A stretch of DNA of 64,000 bases, taken from positions 118,059 through 182,058 of the forward strand of contig NZ_JBLTYX010000015.1 in assembly GCF_048066115.1 (NCBI RefSeq), given 5' to 3'. Source of the DNA: Niveispirillum sp048066115 (GTDB lineage Bacteria; Pseudomonadota; Alphaproteobacteria; Azospirillales; Azospirillaceae). A model generated the notes under the pieces. It was not told where the DNA came from and made no database searches. It worked only from the letters and a program-made list of their open reading frames with translations. Of the stretch, positions 7,719 through 16,667 are shown in pieces; within the stretch, counting starts at the first letter, position 1; every line of letters begins with the position of its first letter. A program made the position numbers and the translations under genes.

Positions 7719-9386
7719 TCACCCCAGGATCCCCGGCAGGTCCAGCCCCTTCTCCCGTGCGCAATCCCGCGCGATCTCGTACCCCGCATCGGCATGGCGC
7801 ATCACGCCGGTGGCCGGGTCGTTCCACAGCACGCGGCCCAGTCGCCTGGCGGCCGCTTCCGTGCCATCGGCGACGATGACGACGCCGCTATGCTGGGAGA
7901 AGCCCATGCCGACGCCGCCGCCATGGTGCAGCGATACCCAGGTGGCACCCGATGCGGTGTTGAGCAGGGCGTTCAGCAGGGGCCAGTCGGAGACGGCGTC
8001 GGAGCCGTCCATCATGGCTTCCGTCTCGCGGTTCGGGGAGGCGACGGAGCCGCTGTCCAGATGGTCGCGGCCGATGACCACGGGAGCTTTCAGTTCCCCC
8101 TTGGCCACCATCTCGTTGAAGGCCAGGGCCAGCCGGTGGCGATCGCCCAGGCCGACCCAGCAGATGCGGGCGGGCAGGCCCTGGAACTTGATCTTTTGCC
8201 GCGCCATGTCCAGCCAGTTATGCAGGTGGGCATTGTCGGGCAGCAGTTCCTTCACCTTGGCGTCGGTCTTGTAGATATCCTCCGGGTCGCCTGACAGGGC
8301 CGCCCAGCGGAAGGGACCGATGCCGCGGCAGAATAGCGGGCGGATATAGGCCGGGACGAATCCTGGGAAGGCGAAGGCGTCCGTGACCCCCTCCTCCAGC
8401 GCCATCTGGCGGATATTGTTGCCGTAATCGAGCGTCGGCACGCCGGCGGCGTGGAAATCCAGCATGGCCTTGACCTGCACGGCCATCGAGGCGCGGGCGG
8501 CTTTTTCCACGGATTTCGGGTCCTCCTCCCTTCCCTTGGCCCATTGGTCGAGCGTCCAGCCGACGGGCAGGTAGCCGTTGATCGGGTCGTGGGCGGAGGT
8601 CTGGTCGGTGACCGCGTCGGGGCGAACGCCACGGCGGACCAGTTCGGGGAACACATCCGCGGCATTGCCCAGCAGACCGACGGAGACGGGCTTTTTGGCC
8701 TTGCAGGCCTCATTGATGATCGCCAAAGCCTCATCCAGGCTGTCGGTGGCGCGGTCCAGATAGCCGGTGCGCAAGCGCATGTCGATGCGCGAGGGCTGGC
8801 ATTCCACGGCCAGGCAGGAGGCGCCGGCCATCACGGCGGCCAGCGGCTGGGCTCCGCCCATGCCGCCCAGACCGCCGGTCAGGATCCATCGGCCGCCCAG
8901 GTCGCCGCCATAATGGCGGCGGCCCACTTCCACGAACGTCTCATAGGTGCCCTGGACGATGCCCTGGGTGCCGATATAGATCCAGCTGCCGGCCGTCATC
9001 TGGCCGTACATCATCAGGCCCTTGGCATCCAGCTCGTGGAACTTGTCCCAATTGGCCCAGTGCGGCACCAGGTTGGAATTGGCGATCAGGACGCGCGGCG
9101 CATCTTCATGGGTGCGGAACACGCCCACCGGCTTGCCCGACTGCACCAGCAGGGTCTGGTCATCCTCCAGCTGCTTCAGCGCTTCGACGATGCGGTCGAA
9201 GCTGGCCCAGTCGCGCGCGGCCCGGCCGATGCCGCCATAGACCACCAGTTCCTCCGGCCGTTCGGCCACGTCGGGGTCCAGGTTGTTCATCAGCATGCGA
9301 AGCGCTGCTTCGGTCAGCCAGGATTTGGCCTGCAGCGTGGTGCCATGGGCGGCGCGGATCAGGCGGGTATTGTCGATGCGGGTCAT
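7719..9386 (-). CDS. hutU: Urocanate hydratase
   Basis: This 555-residue enzyme matches the family length (about 557) and converts urocanate to imidazolone propionate with tightly bound NAD+. Visible family blocks: the GGLGGMGGAQPLAAVMAGA nucleotide-binding stretch, YLPVGWTLDQW, FCRGIGPFRWAALSGDPEDI with the active-site Cys, and SLHHGGGVGMGFSQHSG near the C-terminus. The ATG at 9386 overlaps the hutG stop (ATGA), so hutG and hutU are coupled; a longer ORF reaches into hutG and is rejected. Last gene of the hutI-hutH-hutG-hutU run. Confidence 0.97.
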   Translation of the reverse strand: MTRIDNTRLIRAAHGTTLQAKSWLTEAALRMLMNNLDPDVAERPEELVVYGGIGRAARDWASFDRIVEALKQLEDDQTLLVQSGKPVGVFRTHEDAPRVLIANSNLVPHWANWDKFHELDAKGLMMYGQMTAGSWIYIGTQGIVQGTYETFVEVGRRHYGGDLGGRWILTGGLGGMGGAQPLAAVMAGASCLAVECQPSRIDMRLRTGYLDRATDSLDEALAIINEACKAKKPVSVGLLGNAADVFPELVRRGVRPDAVTDQTSAHDPINGYLPVGWTLDQWAKGREEDPKSVEKAARASMAVQVKAMLDFHAAGVPTLDYGNNIRQMALEEGVTDAFAFPGFVPAYIRPLFCRGIGPFRWAALSGDPEDIYKTDAKVKELLPDNAHLHNWLDMARQKIKFQGLPARICWVGLGDRHRLALAFNEMVAKGELKAPVVIGRDHLDSGSVASPNRETEAMMDGSDAVSDWPLLNALLNTASGATWVSLHHGGGVGMGFSQHSGVVIVADGTEAAARRLGRVLWNDPATGVMRHADAGYEIARDCAREKGLDLPGILG

Positions 9387-10222
9387 TGCTTCACTTCCCC
9401 ATGGGTCGCCCAGCCGATGCAGGCGTTCAGGATGCGGGTCAGCGCCTTCACCATCGGGGCGGCATAGGCGGCGTCGAAGGAGGGGGGCCAATTGTCGGGC
9501 GCCGGTTCCTCGTCGGGTTCAAGCATGTAGCCGCGGCAGGCCAGTTCCATCTGTACGGCGTGCACGCCCTTCTGGGGCTGGCCGTAATGGCGGGTGATGT
9601 GGCCGCCCTTGAAACGGCCATTGGTCACGCGGGTGAATTGTGTGACGTCACACGCCGCCTCGATCACCCTGGTCAGGCCGGGATCGCAGCTTTTGCCCTC
9701 ATAGGTGCCGATATTGAAATGCGGCAGGGCGCCATCGAACAGGCGCGGCACGAAGGACCGGATGGAGTGGCAATCATAGAGCACCACACGCGGATGGGTG
9801 CGGCGCAGGCGCAATATCTCCGCCATCAAGGCGGCGTGATAGGGGGCGTGGAACAGCTCGCGCCGGCGCAATGTCTCCATGGCGTCGGGCTCCCGCCCCG
9901 GCTGGTACAAAGGCTCGCCATCGAAGCTGGTCAGGGGGCAGAGGTCGGTGGTGGCCTGACCCGGATAGAGCGAGGCGCCGTCGGGCGGGCGGTTCACGTC
10001 GATCATGGTGCGTGAACAGGTGGTCTGCACGATTGTGGCACCCAGATCGCGGGCGAAGAAATACAGCTGGTCCACCCACCAGTCGGCATCCTTGCGGGCC
10101 AGCCAGGGGTCGGCCAGGCCCTCCTCGATCTCCTCATCGATCTCCGTGCCCGCATGCGGGATGGAGAGGATGAGGGGGGCGTCGCCTTGGTGGATGATCA
10201 GCCAGTCCGGATGTTCGGCCAT
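9383..10222 (-). CDS. hutG: N-formylglutamate deformylase
   Basis: A 279-residue member of the N-formylglutamate amidohydrolase family; it removes formate from N-formylglutamate, the last step of the five-step pathway. Motifs: LILSIPHAGTEI at residues 17-28, SRTMIDVNRPP, PYHAAL and VVLYDCHSIRS, which carry the probable metal ligands. Its presence with hutF fits: HutF makes N-formylglutamate, which this enzyme needs. This differs from the agmatinase-like HutG of the four-step route. It starts 21 bp after hutH and overlaps hutU by four bases. Confidence 0.95.
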   Translation of the reverse strand: MAEHPDWLIIHQGDAPLILSIPHAGTEIDEEIEEGLADPWLARKDADWWVDQLYFFARDLGATIVQTTCSRTMIDVNRPPDGASLYPGQATTDLCPLTSFDGEPLYQPGREPDAMETLRRRELFHAPYHAALMAEILRLRRTHPRVVLYDCHSIRSFVPRLFDGALPHFNIGTYEGKSCDPGLTRVIEAACDVTQFTRVTNGRFKGGHITRHYGQPQKGVHAVQMELACRGYMLEPDEEPAPDNWPPSFDAAYAAPMVKALTRILNACIGWATHGEVKQ

Positions 10223-10243
10223 GATGTTCCCCCGCGTGATCGA

Positions 10244-11776
10244 TCAAACCGTGGGCAGGTCCACGCCGCCCGCCGTCACGGCGGACAGCAGGGCACCGGA
10301 GCGGACCAAGGTCAAGGCGGCCTGGATGTCGGCGTGGAAATAGCGGTCATTGTCGAGATGCGGCACCGCCGCGCGCAGGGTGGCGCGCACGCCCTCCAGC
10401 ACCGTGGAGCTGCTCAGGGGGGCATGGAAGTCGCAGCCCTGCGCTGCCGCCAGATATTCGATGGCGATGACGCCGTCGGCATTCTCCACCATGGACATCA
10501 GCCGCCTTGCGCCATGGGCGGCCATGGAGACATGGTCCTCCTGGTTGGCGGAGGTGGGGATGCTGTCCACACTGGCCGGATAGGCCCGCTGCTTGTTCTC
10601 CGACACCAGGGCGGCGGCCGTGACCTGCGGGATCATGAAGCCGGAATTCAGGCCGGGCTTGGGCGTCAGGAAGGCGGGCAGGCCGGACAGGGCCGGGTCG
10701 ACCAGCATGGCGATGCGGCGTTCGGACAGGCTGCCGATCTCGCACACCGCCATGGCGATCATGTCGGCGGCGAACGCCACGGGCTCGGCGTGGAAATTGC
10801 CGCCGGACAGGACGCTGTCATCCTCGGCGAAGACCAGCGGATTGTCTGAGACGGCGTTGGCCTCGGTCAGCAGCGTGTGGCCCGCCTGACGCAGCAGGTC
10901 GAGCGCCGCCCCCATCACCTGCGGCTGGCAGCGCAGGCAATAAGGGTCCTGGACACGGACATCATCCTCGCGGTGGGAGGCGCGGATGGGGGAACCATCC
11001 ATCAGCTGGCGCAGCGTGTCGGCGACCGCGATCTGACCCTTGTGACCGCGCAGCAGGTGGATGCGCGGGTCGAAAGGCGTGTCGGAGCCCTTGGCGGCCT
11101 CGGTCGACAGGGCACCAGTGGCCAGCGCCGATCCATGCAGGCGCTCGGCCTCGAACAGGCCGGCGAGCGCGTAGGATGTCGAGAACTGGGTGCCGTTCAG
11201 CAGTGCCAGCCCTTCCTTGGGACCGAGCGTCAGGGGTGACAGGCCGGCGGCGGCGAGCGCTTCGGCTGCGGCCATGCGGGTGCCGTTGGCGATCACCTCG
11301 CCATGGCCGATCATCGCGGCGGCCATGTGGGACAGCGGCGCGAGGTCGCCCGAGGCACCGACGGAGCCCTGGGCGGGGACGACGGGCAGGATATCCTTGA
11401 CCAGCAGGGCTTCCAGCAGGTCCAGGGTTTCCGGCCGCACGCCCGAGGCGCCCACGGCCAGGCTGGACAGCTTCAGCGCCATCATCAGGCGCAGCACATT
11501 GCGCGGCATCGGATCGCCCACGCCCGCGGCATGGGAGAGCACGATGTTGCGTTGCAGCAATTCCAGGTCACCGGTGGCGATGCGGACCGAGGCCAGCTTG
11601 CCGAAACCGGTATTCACGCCATAGACCGGATCGCCCTTGGCGATGATGCGGGCGATGGTGGCGGTACTGCGCTCCACGGCGGGGCGGCAGGCGGGGTCCA
11701 GCTTGATCCCGGCACCCTGGTAGATCTGGCGCCATTCGGACAGGCTGACGGCACCGGGACGCAGCGTGACGGTCAT
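10244..11776 (-). CDS. hutH: Histidine ammonia-lyase
   Basis: A 510-residue enzyme (usual length about 510) that deaminates histidine to urocanate. The Ala-Ser-Gly triad that cyclises to the MIO electrophile is present in GSVGASGDLAPLSH at residues 141-143. Other family blocks are YGVNTGFGKLASVRI, QDPYCLRCQPQVMG and SANQEDHVSMAAHGARR. The ATG at 11776 overlaps the hutI stop by one base (TAATG), so translation is coupled. A much longer in-frame ORF extends across hutI in another frame and is not the gene. Cytoplasmic homotetramer in known relatives. Confidence 0.97.
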   Translation of the reverse strand: MTVTLRPGAVSLSEWRQIYQGAGIKLDPACRPAVERSTATIARIIAKGDPVYGVNTGFGKLASVRIATGDLELLQRNIVLSHAAGVGDPMPRNVLRLMMALKLSSLAVGASGVRPETLDLLEALLVKDILPVVPAQGSVGASGDLAPLSHMAAAMIGHGEVIANGTRMAAAEALAAAGLSPLTLGPKEGLALLNGTQFSTSYALAGLFEAERLHGSALATGALSTEAAKGSDTPFDPRIHLLRGHKGQIAVADTLRQLMDGSPIRASHREDDVRVQDPYCLRCQPQVMGAALDLLRQAGHTLLTEANAVSDNPLVFAEDDSVLSGGNFHAEPVAFAADMIAMAVCEIGSLSERRIAMLVDPALSGLPAFLTPKPGLNSGFMIPQVTAAALVSENKQRAYPASVDSIPTSANQEDHVSMAAHGARRLMSMVENADGVIAIEYLAAAQGCDFHAPLSSSTVLEGVRATLRAAVPHLDNDRYFHADIQAALTLVRSGALLSAVTAGGVDLPTV

Positions 11777-12981
11777 TAAATCCCCCTGTGGACACGGGCA
11801 TGCAAGGGGTTGAACCCCATGCGGTAGACAAGTTCGGCGGGACGCTCGATATCCCAGATGGCGAGGTCGGCCTGCTTGCCGGCCTCCAGCGTGCCGATAT
11901 CGTTGAGGCGGCCCAGGGCCTGGGCAGCATGGCGGGTGGCACCCAACAGGCACTCCTCCACGCTCATCCGGAACAAGGTGGCGGCCATGTTCATCGACAG
12001 CAGCAGCGAGGTCAGGGGCGCGGTGCCCGGGTTGTTGTCGGTGGCCACGGCCATGGGCACGCCATGGGTGCGGAACAGGTCGATGGGCGGGACCTTGGTA
12101 TCGCGGGTGAAATAATACGCACCGGGCAGCATGACGGCGACGGTGCCGGCTTGGGCCATGGCGCGCACGGCCGGTTCGTCTACATGTTCCAGATGGTCGG
12201 CCGACAAGGCCCCGCATTGGGCGGCCAGGGCCGCACCTTGCAGGTTGGACAGCTGTTCGGCATGCAGCTTCAGCGCCAGCCCATGGGTCTTGGCGGCATG
12301 GAAGACGCGGCGGACCTGGGTCAGCGAAAAACCGATGCTCTCGCAGAACCCGTCCACGGCGTCGGCAAGCCTATGCTGCGCAACATGCGGGATCATGACG
12401 CGGCAGACCAGATCGATATAGGCGTCGTGGTCCTCGGCATATTCCGGGGGCACGGCATGGGCGCCCAGGAAGGTGGTGGCGACATCGACGGGGCGGTGGT
12501 CGGACAGCGCGCGGGCGGCGCGCAGCATCTTCACCTCGTCATTGAGGGTCAGGCCATAGCCGGACTTGATCTCGATGGTGGTCACGCCCTCGGCCAGCAG
12601 CGCGTCCAGGCGGGGCAGGGCCTGGCAGACCAATGCCTCTCCGGTGGCCGCTCTTGTATGGCGCATGGTGGAGACGATGCCGCCGCCGGCGCGCGCGATC
12701 TCCTCGTACGTGGCACCCTTCAGCCGCAGCTCGAACTCGTGCGCGCGGTCGCCGGCATGGACCAGATGGGTGTGGCAATCAACTAGGCCCGGCGTGACCC
12801 AGCGGCCGGCCAGATCGGTGGTTTGGGCGGCATCAATAGCGGGGGCGTCGGCGCGGGGGCCGGCGTAGAGGATGCGGTCATGCTGCACTGCAACAATCGC
12901 ATCTTCGATGATGCCCAGGCCGGGCATATCGGCGCGCATTGTGGCCAGCCGCGCGTTGGTCCAGAGATGGTCAGCCTGCAT
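11776..12981 (-). CDS. hutI: Imidazolonepropionase
   Basis: A 401-residue amidohydrolase-fold enzyme that opens the imidazolone ring to give formiminoglutamate. It shows the HxH metal site in GLVDCHTHLVHAGDRAHEF (about residues 70-88), the TIEIKSGYGLTLNDEVKML block, LKLHAEQLSN and the Asp-containing VATDNNPGTAP. First gene of the minus-strand hut run. Its ATG at 12981 lies about 257 bp from the HutC-type operators at 13238-13270. If transcription starts at those operators, the mRNA carries a long leader holding the family A hairpin at 13009-13129. Confidence 0.97.
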   Translation of the reverse strand: MQADHLWTNARLATMRADMPGLGIIEDAIVAVQHDRILYAGPRADAPAIDAAQTTDLAGRWVTPGLVDCHTHLVHAGDRAHEFELRLKGATYEEIARAGGGIVSTMRHTRAATGEALVCQALPRLDALLAEGVTTIEIKSGYGLTLNDEVKMLRAARALSDHRPVDVATTFLGAHAVPPEYAEDHDAYIDLVCRVMIPHVAQHRLADAVDGFCESIGFSLTQVRRVFHAAKTHGLALKLHAEQLSNLQGAALAAQCGALSADHLEHVDEPAVRAMAQAGTVAVMLPGAYYFTRDTKVPPIDLFRTHGVPMAVATDNNPGTAPLTSLLLSMNMAATLFRMSVEECLLGATRHAAQALGRLNDIGTLEAGKQADLAIWDIERPAELVYRMGFNPLHARVHRGI

Positions 12982-13008
12982 GGATCACCCCCGTTTCCCG
13001 GCCCTCTG

Positions 13009-13129
13009 CGTCATCCCGGCGAAAGCCGGGACCCAGGGGCCAGATCCCCGACCTGACGGCTGCGTAGAAGGGGGTGAAGACCGGCGTGGTGCCTGTGGCC
13101 CCTGGGTCCCGGCTTTCGCCGGGATGACG
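13009..13129. repeat. Palindromic repeat family A, variant copy 3
   Basis: Perfect 34-bp inverted arms at 13009-13042 and 13096-13129 (core ATCCCGGCGAAAGCCGGGA) enclose a 53-base loop. The core differs from copies 1 and 2 (GAAA instead of GAGG) on both arms, so pairing is conserved. It lies only 27 bp upstream of the hutI start codon, unlike the other copies, which follow gene ends. Confidence 0.92.
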
Positions 13130-13237
13130 GGAAAGGGCCGGATGGGGGAGGTGGCTGAAAAAACCATGCCGCATGTCCGAAACCTTTTCCCCGCTGAACC
13201 GTTCATATCGGCGTCTGGCGCGCCTCTCCCCTTCTTT

Positions 13238-13270
13238 TATGTCTATACATAATTTATGTCTATACATTAA
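13238..13270. promoter_or_regulatory. Two tandem HutC-type operators
   Basis: TATGTCTATACATAA (13238-13252) and TATGTCTATACATTA (13255-13269) are near-identical, 17 bp apart centre to centre. Each core, ATGTCTATACAT, is an imperfect palindrome like the TGTATATACA-type sites bound by HutC in other proteobacteria. With hutC encoded in the divergent hut gene set, the natural reading is autoregulated repression relieved by urocanate. The binding is inferred. Confidence 0.8.
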
Positions 13271-13284
13271 TATATGAAGGAAGA

Positions 13285-13308
13285 ATGAAAATCTGGGGGT
13301 ACGGGTGA
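13285..13308 (+). CDS. Possible 7-residue leader peptide overlapping hutF
   Basis: ATG at 13285 follows a good ribosome-binding site (AAGGAAG) and encodes MKIWGYG before TGA at 13306-13308, which overlaps the hutF ATG (TGATG). hutF itself lacks a clear ribosome-binding site, so reinitiation from this mini-ORF could drive its translation. Too short to support by composition; it may be chance. Confidence 0.3.
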   Translation: MKIWGYG

Positions 13309-14660
13309 TGGCCGGGTTCTGGTTCCAGCAGGCGCTGCTGCCGGGCGGTTGGGCGGATGGGGTGCGGGTGGAGGTCACCGATGGGGTGATCCACGCCGTG
13401 ACGCCGGATTGCGCCGCCGACCCCACCGATGAACGCCATGCCATCGCCCTGCCGGGCATGCCCAACCTGCACAGCCACGCCTTTCAGCGCGGCATGGCCG
13501 GTCTGGCGGAGGTGCGGGGGCCCGGCGATGACAGTTTTTGGACATGGCGGGAGGTGATGTACCGCTTCGCCCACCGCATCGGCCCGGACGAGATGCAGGC
13601 CATCGCGTCGATGGCGTTCGTGGAGATGCTGGAGGGTGGGTTCACCCGCGTCGGCGAGTTCCACTATATCCACCATGACCTGGACGGCCATTCCTATGAC
13701 AACCCGGCCGAAATGGGCGTGCGGCTGGCGGCGTCGGCGGCGGAGACGGGCATCGGCCTGACGTTGCTGCCCGTGCTGTACCAGTATGGCGGCTTTGGCG
13801 CGCAGGCGCCGAGCGAGGGGCAGAAGCGGTTCATCAACGGGCTGGACGCCTATGCCCGCCTGCTGGAACGCTCGCGGGCGGCGGTGGCGGGGTTGCCCGA
13901 CGGGCTGGTGGGGGTGGCGCCGCACAGCCTGCGCGCCGTGAACCCGGCCAGTCTGGCTCAGGCGGCTCTGCTGGCCGAGGGCGGGCCCATCCATATCCAT
14001 ATCGCCGAACAGATCAAGGAAGTGGCCGACTGCCATGCCTGGTCGGGGCAGCGGCCGGTTTCCTGGCTGTTCGACCATGCGCCGGTGAATGCGCAATGGT
14101 GCCTGGTGCATGCCACCCACATGGATGCGGCGGAAACCGCCCGGCTGGCGGCCAGCGGGGCGGTGGCCGGCCTGTGCCCGATCACCGAGGCCAACCTGGG
14201 CGACGGCATCTTCAATGCCCGCGATTTCCAGGCGGCCGGCGGGCTGTTCGGCATCGGGTCGGACAGCAATGTGCTGATCGATGCGGCGGAGGAATTGCGC
14301 AGCATGGAGTACGCGCAGCGTCTGGCGCACCGGGCGCGCAACGTGCTGGGCCGGCGCGACACGCCGTCCACGGGCCGCGTGCTGTTCGAAGGCGCCTTGG
14401 CCGGTGGGGCGCGGGCGCTGGGCCGGGCGGCGGGGCTGATGGTGGGGGCGTCGGCGGATTTCGTGACGCTGGAGGCCACGCAGCCCAGCCTGGCGGCACG
14501 GCGCGGCGATGGGCTGCTGGATGGCTATATCTTCGCCGGGCAGCGCATGGTGGACGGGGTTTGGCGGCGCGGGCGGCGCGTGGTAAGCGGGGGTCGCCAT
14601 GTCGTGCGCGACGCCGTCGCCGCGCGTTACCGCCTGGCCCTGGGAACCATCCTGTCATGA
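13308..14660 (+). CDS. hutF: Formiminoglutamate deiminase
   Basis: A 450-residue amidohydrolase-superfamily enzyme that converts N-formimino-glutamate to N-formylglutamate and ammonia, feeding HutG. Metal ligands are visible in MPNLHSHAFQRGMAG (about residues 49-63), IHIHIAEQ, LVHATHMD and GIGSDSNVLID. FHYIHHDLDG is a family block. The start could be the GTG at 13305 or the ATG at 13308; I use the ATG because it overlaps the stop of a short leader ORF. Its stop overlaps the hutC start (ATGA), so hutF and hutC are translationally coupled. Confidence 0.95.
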   Translation: MAGFWFQQALLPGGWADGVRVEVTDGVIHAVTPDCAADPTDERHAIALPGMPNLHSHAFQRGMAGLAEVRGPGDDSFWTWREVMYRFAHRIGPDEMQAIASMAFVEMLEGGFTRVGEFHYIHHDLDGHSYDNPAEMGVRLAASAAETGIGLTLLPVLYQYGGFGAQAPSEGQKRFINGLDAYARLLERSRAAVAGLPDGLVGVAPHSLRAVNPASLAQAALLAEGGPIHIHIAEQIKEVADCHAWSGQRPVSWLFDHAPVNAQWCLVHATHMDAAETARLAASGAVAGLCPITEANLGDGIFNARDFQAAGGLFGIGSDSNVLIDAAEELRSMEYAQRLAHRARNVLGRRDTPSTGRVLFEGALAGGARALGRAAGLMVGASADFVTLEATQPSLAARRGDGLLDGYIFAGQRMVDGVWRRGRRVVSGGRHVVRDAVAARYRLALGTILS

Positions 14661-15376
14661 GTCTGGCCGAGACCGTTATCGCTCCCCTGCATGCCCGCAT
14701 CCGCGCCGATATCGAAGGGGCCATCCTGTCGGGCACCTTGCGCCCCGGCGACCGCATTCCGTTCGAACATGAACTGATGGCGCAATATGGCTGCGCCCGC
14801 ATGACGGTGAACAAGGCGCTGTCCGGGCTGGTGGAGGCGGGGCTGCTGGAGCGGCGCAAGCGGGCCGGCACCTTCGTTTCCCGCCCGCAGATCCATATGG
14901 CCGCATTGGCCATTCCCGACATCCAGGCCGAGGTGACAGGGCGCGGCCAGACCTATCGCCTGGAGCTGCTGGCGCGCGACGTGCTGCCGGCGATCAGCGT
15001 TGATCCGGAGCGGATGAAGCCGCCACGTGGCGCCAAGGTGCTGGCCCTGACCTGCCGGCATCTGGCCGATGGGGTGCCGTTCGCGGTGGAGGAACGGTTG
15101 ATCAGCCTGAAGGCGGTGCCCGAGGCGGCGACGGCGGACTTCACCGAGGTGGCGCCGGGGTCGTGGCTGCTGGCGCATGTGCCGTGGACGGAGGCCGAGC
15201 ACCGCATCACGGCGGCCCCGGCCGGGCGGTTGGCAGGCGCGCTGGGCGTGGCGGAGGGCACGGCGTGCCTGGTGCTGGACCGCCGCACCTGGCGCGGGGA
15301 TCAGCCCATCACCCATGTGCGGCAGGTGTTTCCGGGCGAGGGCTTCGATCTGGTGGCGCGGTTCACGGGGGCTTGA
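14657..15376 (+). CDS. hutC: HutC, GntR-family histidine utilisation repressor
   Basis: A 239-residue regulator. Residues about 10-75 form a GntR winged helix-turn-helix (RPGDRIPFEHELMAQYGCAR, then MTVNKALSGLVEAGLLERRK and the wing GTFVSRPQ). The rest is a UTRA ligand domain (LLARDVLPAISV through THVRQVFPGEGFDLVARF) that senses urocanate in known HutC proteins. It overlaps hutF by four bases and precedes hutD by two. Two matching operators lie 1.4 kb upstream in the divergent gap, so HutC probably represses both hut transcripts, including its own. Confidence 0.93.
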   Translation: MSLAETVIAPLHARIRADIEGAILSGTLRPGDRIPFEHELMAQYGCARMTVNKALSGLVEAGLLERRKRAGTFVSRPQIHMAALAIPDIQAEVTGRGQTYRLELLARDVLPAISVDPERMKPPRGAKVLALTCRHLADGVPFAVEERLISLKAVPEAATADFTEVAPGSWLLAHVPWTEAEHRITAAPAGRLAGALGVAEGTACLVLDRRTWRGDQPITHVRQVFPGEGFDLVARFTGA

Positions 15377-15378
15377 GC

Positions 15379-15906
15379 ATGGATATCCTGCGCGCCGCCG
15401 ACCGGGTGGCCACGCCTTGGAAGAATGGCGGCGGGGAGACGTCGAACGTGGCCGTGTACCCGGAAGGGGCCGGCCTGTCGGATTTCGACTGGCGGGTGTC
15501 CATCGCGCGGGTGGATGGCGACGGGCCGTTCTCGTCCTTTCCCGGTATCGACCGGACGCTGACCATCCTGTCGGGTGGGGCGATGGCGTTGAACGGTGTA
15601 GTGCTGACGCCGGAGAGCGCGCCGTTTTCCTTCGACGGGGAACGACCGGTGATGGCGACCGTCAGCGGCGGGCCGATCCATGACCTGAACGTCATGACGC
15701 GGCGGGGGCGGTTCACGCATCGCGTCGAACGGGTGGCGGGGCCGCGCGTCCTGCCAGCGGCGGCGGGGATGCGGATGCTGCTGGCGCTGGATGATGGCGG
15801 GTTGCCCGGCCTTTCCCGCTGGGATGCCTGGATTCTGCCGGCGGCGGCGGTTCACATCGCGGCCGAAGGCGATCTGATCCTCATCACCCTCACGCGGGTT
15901 CGCTGA
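15379..15906 (+). CDS. hutD: HutD/Ves-family cupin-like protein
   Basis: A 175-residue protein with HutD hallmarks: the TPWKNGGGETSNVAVYPEG opening, FDWRVSIARVDGDGPFSSFPGIDRTL, then PHDLN-type segment PIHDLNVMTRRGRF. HutD is a small beta-barrel protein found in hut loci; it has been proposed to limit urocanate build-up, though its biochemical role is not settled. It starts two bases after hutC. Its last 17 bp overlap the 3' end of the convergent 2OG oxygenase gene. Confidence 0.9.
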   Translation: MDILRAADRVATPWKNGGGETSNVAVYPEGAGLSDFDWRVSIARVDGDGPFSSFPGIDRTLTILSGGAMALNGVVLTPESAPFSFDGERPVMATVSGGPIHDLNVMTRRGRFTHRVERVAGPRVLPAAAGMRMLLALDDGGLPGLSRWDAWILPAAAVHIAAEGDLILITLTRVR

Positions 15907-16618
15907 ACCAGAGCGAATAGTTGAGGCGGGACCAGCCGGCCGCGGCCGGCGACAGCGGTTCCACCGCATGTTGGGTGGAGACGTTCGGGCTGAAAACGAC
16001 CAGGCGGTTGAACAGCGGGTCGATCCTGTCGATCCCGTTGCCGTCCGCGCGCTGCATCAGCAGGCGCCCATCATAGGCCGGCTGCCAATCGTCATGCAGG
16101 TAGATCACCATGCAGAGCGCGCGTCCGGGGGACCGGTCGCTGTGCCAGCGCAGGAAATGGTCGGCGTTCAGCCGCTTCAGATTGACATTCTGCAACGCGC
16201 CGATCCCCAGGCCGGTGATGGCGGAGAGGAAGTCGGCAAAGGGCCTGCTGCCGACAAACATCCGGAACAGACGGTCATGCAGGGTGGGCTGCGACATGGC
16301 GTGCCCCGGCTTGGGACCCGTATAGATATGTTCGTGGATGAACCGTTCCTCATCGGGCGCCTGGACGAACCGGTCCCCGTCGACCCAGCCCGATTCGGTG
16401 TAGAGCTTGTAGGCGGTCCTCACCTCCCCCTCCTCCTGGATGAGGTGGCGGATCTGGGCCAGCCTGGCGGGGTCCATGATGTCGTCCAGAACGACATAGC
16501 GTTCGTCGCGGCCGTTGAACGCGCGATGGGCTGCCGCAATGGCATCGGGTGTCAGGTGCCGGGCGGTGATCCACTTGCCCAGGGCGCCGATCGTGGTGTG
16601 GGAAAGGTCAGACGGCAA
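15890..16618 (-). CDS. 2-oxoglutarate/Fe(II)-dependent oxygenase
   Basis: A 242-residue cytoplasmic protein with the facial triad and 2OG anchor of the prolyl-4-hydroxylase-like family: HxD in FLRWHSDRSPGRALCMVIYL, distal His in STQHAVEPL, and the Arg in AGWSRLNYSLWFSE. The strand GRLLMQ and NRLVVFSPN complete the jelly-roll core. The substrate is unknown; relatives hydroxylate proteins or small molecules. It is 49 bp downstream of the GH51 gene on the same strand and may be the last gene of the sugar operon; a 7-bp-armed hairpin (16623-16651 area) lies in that gap. The gene end overlaps hutD tail-to-tail by 17 bp. Confidence 0.82.
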   Translation of the reverse strand: MPSDLSHTTIGALGKWITARHLTPDAIAAAHRAFNGRDERYVVLDDIMDPARLAQIRHLIQEEGEVRTAYKLYTESGWVDGDRFVQAPDEERFIHEHIYTGPKPGHAMSQPTLHDRLFRMFVGSRPFADFLSAITGLGIGALQNVNLKRLNADHFLRWHSDRSPGRALCMVIYLHDDWQPAYDGRLLMQRADGNGIDRIDPLFNRLVVFSPNVSTQHAVEPLSPAAAGWSRLNYSLWFSEPA

Positions 16619-16667
16619 GGTCGGGCATCCGGAAGGCCGAGGACGCCCGACCCTAACACACTCCTCC

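Larger units (their letters stand above)
12982..13307. other. 326-bp divergent hut control region
   Basis: The gap between hutI (minus) and hutF (plus) contains no annotated gene other than a seven-codon leader ORF at 13285. It holds a large family A hairpin at 13009-13129 on the hutI side and two tandem HutC-type operators at 13238-13270 on the hutF side, in an AT-rich patch that stands out from the GC-rich surroundings. Confidence 0.8.

Noticed and set aside
9642..9653. GTGACGTCACAC palindrome in hutG, also at 4121-4132
   Set aside because: The hutG copy is inside coding sequence and the two neighbourhoods share nothing else; two hits of a 12-mer are weak evidence for a regulator.
13009..13129. 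CRISPR-like or IS-end interpretation of the large inverted repeat
   Set aside because: There is one pair of arms without regularly spaced spacers, and no transposase between or near them.
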